Shown in pieces: positions 57,740 to 64,000 of a stretch of 64,000 nt of DNA (its first letter is position 1; the number at the start of each line of letters is the position of its first letter). Location of the stretch: assembly GCA_941918925.1 (NCBI GenBank), contig OW799233.1, positions 114,759,833 to 114,823,832 of the forward strand, written 5' to 3'. The notes beneath the pieces are model-generated. The model did not search any database. It had not been told where the DNA came from and saw nothing but the letters and a program-made list of their open reading frames with translations. A program made the position numbers and the translations under genes. The DNA comes from Phyto melanocephala (lineage: Eukaryota; Arthropoda; Insecta; Diptera; Rhinophoridae).

Positions 57740-58030
57740 AAAATCTCATCCTCTCTCCTATCTCTAGACGTTCACAATTCACATGCGAGTTTACCACATT
57801 CTTGCATTGCAAAATATGCCGAGATTCAACTTATTTTTTTATTATGGTCTTGATAGCTATAAGGATACGAATCGAAGCTTCGTTACCAATCTCCTTCAAT
57901 TAATTAACGTCTTCCGTACTTGCCATAATCTCCGTCTGAAACACAGAATTGGGATCTGGTAGACGGAAGTACATATATACCTCTGTTTCTGTTTATGTCA
58001 TATAAACCCATTACGTAAATTTTTGTTTAA
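57740..58030 (-). pseudogene. RNase H domain fragment of a non-LTR retrotransposon, copy 2
   Basis: On the minus strand it reads FRLPDPNSVFQTEIMASTED (QxE motif), LKEIGNEASIRIL and VNSHVNCERLE, parallel to 21815-22135. The first Asp motif and the TDSQ motif are lost. DNA-level similarity to copy 1 is clear (ACATG(C/T)GAGTTTA, TACCTCTGTTTC(T/G)G). Confidence 0.7.
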
Positions 58031-58331
58031 TCGACCTTTTTGATATCTTATATTTTTCAATAAATTTCCTAAATTCGGGCTTTCAAGGTCATACGTTCCA
58101 TTGTTTTAAAATAAAAATAAAAGATTATTTATTTCATTTTATAATCAGACGTTTCGTTGGTATTTTCCAACTTCTTCAGGGATTCATTTATTAAAATCAA
58201 TCTGGCAACACATACATACAAAATTAAAATGAGATAGATCTTTGAGCCGTCCGTATAAATCGGCTGTAACAGAAAGAGTGGTGCCTAAATAAAATTACTG
58301 TAAATTAATGTCTGAACATAGTTTTAGAATA

Positions 58332-59560
58332 CAGTGCAACCTCGCTCAACGCAACTATAGAAATTTTGGTCGTTGCGAAAACTGAGTTTGTTGCGATAAC
58401 CGAGTCTCAATTTTTTAGGGCGCAAATTCTTGTTTATTGTTTAATTTGGCTTAAAAAAAACCACTTGTACAAAGCCTTTTTTATACCCTTCACCTGTGGT
58501 GCACAAGGGTAAATATATATAGCTTTGTCATTCCGTTTGTAATTTCTACAATTTTCATTTCCGACCCCATAAAGTATATATTTTCTGAAAGCTTATGAAT
58601 AGAGGAGTCGATTAAGCCCTGGCCGTCTGTCCGTCTGCCCGTCTGTCCGTGTGTTGGTTGAAATCAACTTTTAGAAGCAACCACATGTTCCTCAGACCTG
58701 TGTATGGGATCAATCTTTTGGAAATATCCGGGAATGAATCGCTGTTGAAATTTAGCAAAATTGCCCCATACCTTTCTGAGATATGAGCAAATAAACGCGA
58801 TTGCCTCTGTTCTTTCCCATATTTTTACCACTAAAATTAAAATTTTTCATCCATAGAATAATTTATAGGTACATTTGTTACCATTTATAGATATAACATG
58901 CCTCTAGAGATATTCGTGTAAAATTTTGGATAAATCGGGCTCTTATCGGTAAAGTTATAGGCAAAAAAAAATTTTTATATATTCTAAAAATTTACAAACG
59001 AAAATCAATTTTTTTTGAGCTTCTAGACAACCGAGAGAGTCAATATTAGTATAATCTGAAAGGACTTGACTAGAGCAATAAAGGCACCAAAAAAACCTTA
59101 AATTTATGTTGGCCGATACTACAAAATGGCGGACAATAAATTTCGGCACGGCCGAATATAACACTTGTTATTTTTAGATATTTACAAGCTCTTATTGTAA
59201 CAAGCTGGCGTGGTCCAATTTTAGCATTTGCAACGAATTTTTTTACTTTTACCCCTTTATGCCCCTTTATTTTAGCTTATTACGAATATCACTTTTTTGT
59301 TCAATTGAAAGTTTTACAAATTTTGTAATCACCGGCATTTTATTCAATGCATATAGAAAAACCTATCACGAAAAGAGATTCTTTCAACTGAGGACATATG
59401 TATACAAAAAACAAGTGCAACACGTATATTTTAGTATTCTTGGTATGGCGGTAAATCTAAAGCTGTGACAAATCTAAAGTGACAAATTGATCATTTTGGA
59501 AGAAAAGTGGCGATAACTGAGGTTCTTCTATGAAACGTTGCGTTAACTGAGTCAACAATG
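58332..59560. mobile_element. Tigger-like inverted-repeat element interrupted by a DINE
   Basis: The left end, after TA, is CAGTGCAACCTCGCTCAACG with CAACTATAGAAATTTTGG, then GTTGCGATAACCGAGTC. The right part (about 59510-59560) read in reverse gives CTCAGTTAACGCAACGTTTC, AGAAGAACCTCAGTTATCGC, the inverted counterpart. The outermost right bases have eroded, so 59560 is approximate. CAGTG-starting ends with repeated half-sites are typical of pogo/Tigger elements. The interior carries no readable transposase and is split by the DINE at 58482-59168. Confidence 0.6.
58482..59168 (+). mobile_element. DINE-1-like element, third subfamily, nested
   Basis: TATACCCTTCACCTGTGGTG with CACAAGGGTAAATATATATA, GTTTGTAATTTCTACAATTT, GACCCCATAAAGTATATA, a GTCTGTCC run and GAAATCAACTTTTAGAAGC. 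The 3' end is CGGACAATAAATTTCGGCAC then GGCCGAATATAACA..CTTG. It lacks the TATACTGGTTAGAG/CATCGAATCCC block and the long A/T tract found in copies 1-6, so it is a separate subfamily. Confidence 0.85.
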
Positions 59561-60604
59561 CAAACAATTTACAAGTTACAATAATCGTGGATTACTAATA
59601 AGATCCCTTTAATTCTCATAGTTCCAAACATAACATTGTCTACTTAACGACATTTGCGGCAGCCGTAAAACCTTAGACACTGTCTCCATCTGTGGGCAAA
59701 TTTTTTTTTAGGCTTTTATTTTTTATTTGTATTTTTGAAAAATGCAAGTGATAAAAATGTTCAATTATGACCAGAGAACATAAACACAAATTACTTGCAT
59801 GTATGAAAATGTAAAATTTTTTCTAAAGAATTGCATAATGATGTTGAATCAAATGACGACAGAGAATTAGCAAGACTTGTGATGTCTTGCAACAACCAAC
59901 CAACGGCTAATAGATATTTTTCTACATGGAAAATGTCAAATAATGTAGAGAAAGTACACAGTTGTAATTGACAAGACTCAACACACACTGTACATAGGCT
60001 GGCATTTACTTAAGCTTTAAAAGCAATTAGTAACAATTAGGTAAATATTTTTTTATATTGTTTTTTTCTTTTTTCTTCTTAATAGCAACCACAAAAAACA
60101 ATTTAAGTTTAGGTACAACAATTCAAAAGACAACAACCTCTAGATTGTTGACAATATTATGAGGAATTTTTTACAATGCAATTGCGTTCTTTAAACAATT
60201 TCCTTTACAAGTAAAAACAAACAAAAAAAGATATATTTTTGAATTACAAGTTTAAAAAGGATTTTGGATTTGTTTTTAAAGAGATTTTAGCAAAATTGAC
60301 AGACGTTGTTTAATTAACATTAACTCCGACCTTGACAGTTATAATCTGCCATAATCTGGTGGTCTTATAACTGTGTTACACTTATGCGTTAATTCGCCAC
60401 TTCTAGTGGCAAATTTTTGTATATAACTCTCACGGTTCAAGCATAAGTACCTTGCTCGAGATACATATCGCACTCTTCACAACTTTGTTCAGCATTAAGC
60501 TTAAATTGACTTAACTACAAAGTAAAGTATACTTTTTTAGTTCGAAAGCATTTTATACATGTGCGATTTATCATACGATTTGTAGTAACAATTATTCTTA
60601 GGAT
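59561..60604. other. AT-rich sequence, nothing certain
   Basis: No gene. Around 60410-60445 TGTATATAACTCTCAC..TTCAAGC resembles a TATA/start region, but there is no supporting structure. Confidence 0.35.
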
Positions 60605-60770
60605 AATGAGTGGTTGTCTTGGTTTCAATAAGATGGTGCAATGTGACAGAGAGTGCATGTTTCAAATGATTTATTGAAAGAAACGTTCGCTGAATGAATA
60701 GTTTTACGTAATGGATCGTTTAATAAGCCTTCAATACCTTGCGATTTAAGGCTGCAGTCTTAAAATTATT
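60605..60770 (+). mobile_element. Short DD41D transposase relic
   Basis: The plus strand reads WLSWFQ(stop)DGAM, then HVSNDLLKETFAE and IVLRNGSFNKPSIPCDLR. This follows the WFQQDGAT..NDLLKE.F.ER.ISRNGP..WPPRSCDLT order with stops. Very small. Confidence 0.5.
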
Positions 60771-62889
60771 GCTTTACTCCGGGACCTTATAAGGGTGACG
60801 ATTGACGTCTTGGAATACAAAATTTGAGTTTTGTTTTTCCCGTTTTAAGCCCCTTCGAGCTAGATCACGGTATTTTTAAATTTGAATGAGAAGGAATTTT
60901 CTTTCTTGACAGTAAACACCATTTGTCTTTATTTTAATTTAGAGTCCTATATTTCAAAGAAAACATTCGTTACTTTCCGACTTTTTCCCGCTCTTGCAGT
61001 GAGTAATCTATTGCATGCGCTATCTTTTTTTGGTAAAATTCTAGTAGAGTTTTTATTTATTTGTTATGTGTTAGAGCCAAAGAGATTTATATATTCTGCA
61101 GTGGAAATTTTTTCAGTTTGTTACTCGTTTTTTTGTTTTAAAATTAAACTTTTTTAACTTTTTTAAACTGCTTGAAAAAAATATTTAAAAAAAGGTATTC
61201 TAGATATCCGTCTGTTCGTCTGCTTTTTTATCGCGTTTTTTTAATTTCGGCGACCAAAATTGTATGTTAAACAATATTCTTAAATGCATATTTAGCATTT
61301 TGCAGTTGTTTATGCTTCCCTCTTCCTGTATTACTGATGTGTTTTTGTTGCTGTTCATTTTGTTGTCGTTGAAATTATTGTTATTTCATTTGTAGTCCAA
61401 TAAAAAAAAGTCATTGACGCGTGCGTTAAACCCGCAGTTTGTAAGAAATTTTATACAATATTTAGAAGAAAAAATAAGTAAAACTTGCTCCGTTTAATGA
61501 ATTATTTTTGTTACTGTTTGCAGTGCTTGCTTGCATTTTTCCCAAAGAGCTGAAAATTTAATGAATGAATGTATCGCTGAAACTTGGGAATATATTAAAA
61601 GTAGATTTTTTGTTGTTGTAATTTAAAATAGTATTCAACCGCTACTGGCACCACCACTATTACCACGCAGTAAGTCAGACTTTCCGTCAATCATCAGTCA
61701 ACACCATCACAACTTTTTTCTCGGCCAGCATTTGCTCTACAATGAGAGTACATCGAGTGTGTAAATTTATGTGAATGATTTACGTCAATAACCAGAAATG
61801 AGGTGGTAGTTTTCTTCCTTGTTTTTCGTATTTGCCATTGATTGGTCATCCCACTTTTTTAAGATCTTTTATGGAAATGTCAATAATGTCACAAATGTTG
61901 TTTATTTTTCCTTTTGTCCTCCTAAAACATTTTTTTTGTTTGTTTTTGTTTTAAATGCGGGTCGATGTTCTACTGCAGTTTGTTTAATTTATTTATTTTT
62001 TAGTAATTTTTTTTTCAATTCTCAAAATGATCATAAATCCTTATTGAAATTTTGATCAATTTATTGCTTTCATTTTAGGAGTGTGTCGTAAAAAGTTTTT
62101 AGGTTGACTTTTTAATTTGTTGTTTCTTTTTAGGGTAAATTTTATTGAACTGCTAATGGTTTTATTTAATTTATTACTACGTTAATGGTTAACATTTAAT
62201 CAATGGTATTGATATTCCGTAAATTAGAAGAAGTTTTTCGAAATTACCTGGAAATGTGTAGATAGCATATTCAATCTATCAAGAAAATGTCTACTGAAGA
62301 TATAATTTTAATAAAACTAAGTTTGTCAGTTTTCCATCATTTATTATTGTGTTAGCGGTTTGTGTTTTTTTCGTTGAGAATTTCTTTAATTTTTTCATTG
62401 CTTTTCAGACATTTACAATGAATTTTATATTTTTCATTTCCAATTATAATAAGAAACACATTTGTCCAAAAGAAGTTGAAAAAGAATTTATGAAATCTTG
62501 GAGATGTAAAATAAAAGTTTTTCCAGCGACAAACATGCGATGAAACATGTTAAAGTTGAGTTATTAATGTCAAAGCAAAAATGGCTTCTTCGCTGTAAAC
62601 AGGTTTGTAAGAGAATATCAGGATGATGTGACTGCCGACGTTTGGCGTGATTCTTGTTTTTGATTTCCCACAAAAAGCAATTTCTTTAAGGAGCTTATGT
62701 CAGCGCAGTAAATATGTAGTCGCTTATTTTGTTTACTCGTCATAAAATTAATAAATTTATAATAATATTATAAATTTATAAGTTATGCCTTTTTATTTAG
62801 TCAGTCCAGCGTTACTCAATTGTATTAATGAAAGCATGTCGAAGACAATTTCCTAAAGAAATATTACACTTTTCCGGGAGGCTTAAAAT
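60771..62889. other. AT-rich sequence, no assigned gene
   Basis: The 91-codon frame at 60882-61157 and the 78-codon frame at 61819-62055 are Phe/Leu/Ser-rich and unsupported. The stretch 61630-61770 (ACCACCACTATTACCACG..) is less AT-rich, without coding signal. Confidence 0.4.
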
Positions 62890-63315
62890 CTATACCTTTT
62901 ACCTGTAGTACAAAGAATAAGTGTGTACATATGAATAAGGGTGTCGATTAAGCACTGCCTAAGTCTGTCCATGTGTTGATTGAAATAAACTTAAAAAATC
63001 CCTACATGCTGCACACACCTCTATGTGGTATCAACCTTTCAGAAATATTCTGGAATAAATCACTATTGCAATCCAACACAATAACCGTATAACTTACTGA
63101 GATATAAGAAAACAAACAAGGCTCTAGGACAATTTATAGATACGATTGTTACTATTCTAGGGCTATTCATAAATTTTACACAAATCAGTCACTTATCGGC
63201 AAAGTTATAGGCAAACGTATTTAGGAAAATTTATATTAGCACCAAAATATAACTGCTTCCGAGTTTGAGTTTGATGGTTAAGTATGTTATCAGATTTGGC
63301 CCCGCCGAATATTGA
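62890..63315 (+). mobile_element. DINE-1-like element, third subfamily, old copy
   Basis: TATACCTTTTACCTGTAGTA, GTGTCGATTAAGCACTGC, GTCTGTCCATGTGTTGATTG, CATGCTGCACACACCTCTAT, CTTACTGAGATATAAGAAAA and ATCAGATTTGGCCCCGCCGA follow the order of 58482-59168 with many changes. The GACCCCATAAAG block is deleted. Confidence 0.75.
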
Positions 63316-64000
63316 ATTATTTCAGGTAGATTTTTCTGCATTTTTGTCTATTGGGTTATCAGTGCAATGCGATAATTATTGTTATCCGTTTTAATATAAT
63401 ACTTCGCGTGAGGTATTCAAATAAAAAAAAATCATTGCTCAAATATTATAATTTACTGGCAATCTTCGCTATATGAAATCGTTATCACGCAGCTCATGTT
63501 ACTTAATTTGAATGTGTACCTACATACAGAGTACGTATGTAATTTCAAAATAAAAAAAATTTCTATATAAAGTAATATTTTTAAATCATATTTTGTGTAA
63601 ACAACAACAATAAAAACACAACACAATTTTAGCAGTGATATATTTATTTTACTCTCTCTCTCTCACACACACTAAGCACGCTCTCTTTAAGATCATCAAC
63701 ACTAAAAAAACAGTCCTAAATCTATGAGTACGTATAAATAATTAGTTATTTTTTATTGTTGTTCGAACTAAATACTGCCTTTAGTTGGTTAAATTGCAAT
63801 ACTGTTAGTAGTAGTGATCCTATTGACATATTCTATATACATACACATGTTTTCCATCTAAAAATACTCTTCTAAAATAATTAAAAGAGACACCCTAAGA
63901 AATTGCGAAATGTGTTTTAAAAATATGACAAAATGATAAGTAGAATTATACTCTTAACCACTTTTTAATACTATTAAGTTTGTATGTGCTATTAAATGTG
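63316..64000. other. AT-rich sequence with a CT/CA microsatellite
   Basis: A (CT)n(CA)n tract lies at about 63651-63672. No gene recognised up to the window end. Confidence 0.45.

Overview
The window is AT-rich eukaryotic nuclear DNA, very probably from a higher fly (Brachycera; a calyptrate such as a blow fly or house-fly relative is likely, a tephritid is possible). The evidence is the mobile-element fauna. There are many DINE-1/INE-1-like elements with the TATACCC 5' end, the 'GACCCCATAAAGTATATA' block, GTCTGTCC microsatellites and a CGGC..GCCG hairpin ending in CTTG. There are also DD41D (rosa-like) Tc1/mariner elements, Helitrons ending in CCGGGT..CTAG, and intronic/intergenic sequence rich in TTG and GTAT repeats. 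No complete host gene is visible. No reading frame exceeds about 150 codons, and the longest ones are transposase remains or frames inside repeats. The species cannot be fixed from the sequence alone.

Layout, left to right. 0-4 kb: a hAT-type non-autonomous element with an exact 8-bp target duplication, a 30-bp-arm inverted-repeat MITE, a tRNA-derived SINE with an exact 10-bp target duplication, and a 747-bp element with 22-bp terminal inverted repeats. 4-8.5 kb: mostly plain AT-rich DNA with one internally deleted DD41D element. 8.5-17.5 kb: a palindromic MITE, a DINE with another MITE nested in it, a second palindromic MITE, a 610-bp Helitron, two more DINEs, another palindromic MITE and a Helitron with helicase remains. 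17.5-19.7 kb: the most gene-like part, with one candidate exon. 19.7-31.3 kb: DD41D relics, RNase H of a non-LTR element, DINEs, a perfect 34-bp-arm hairpin, a Tc1-like relic and a TA-flanked deletion derivative. 31.5-38.5 kb: a 684-bp TA-flanked element, a duplicated segment split by a solo LTR, a tandem ~155-bp repeat and a pogo/Tigger-like element. 38.5-64 kb: further DD41D, Tc1, DINE, Helitron, non-LTR and Tigger-like relics, some nested inside each other.

Nothing here looks like an operon or a working gene set. The DNA elements are either non-autonomous or carry broken transposases: catalytic residues are lost, catalytic cores are deleted, and frames are shifted. The window therefore reads as a long intron, intergenic desert or heterochromatin margin that has collected transposons in both orientations. 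A piRNA-cluster role is possible but cannot be shown from sequence. The best new leads are the precisely bounded non-autonomous families, the two DD41D copies with complementary deletions, the tRNA-like block carried inside the DINE elements, the perfect hairpin at 23.0 kb, and an unassigned reading frame after a good splice acceptor at 17.67-18.03 kb.
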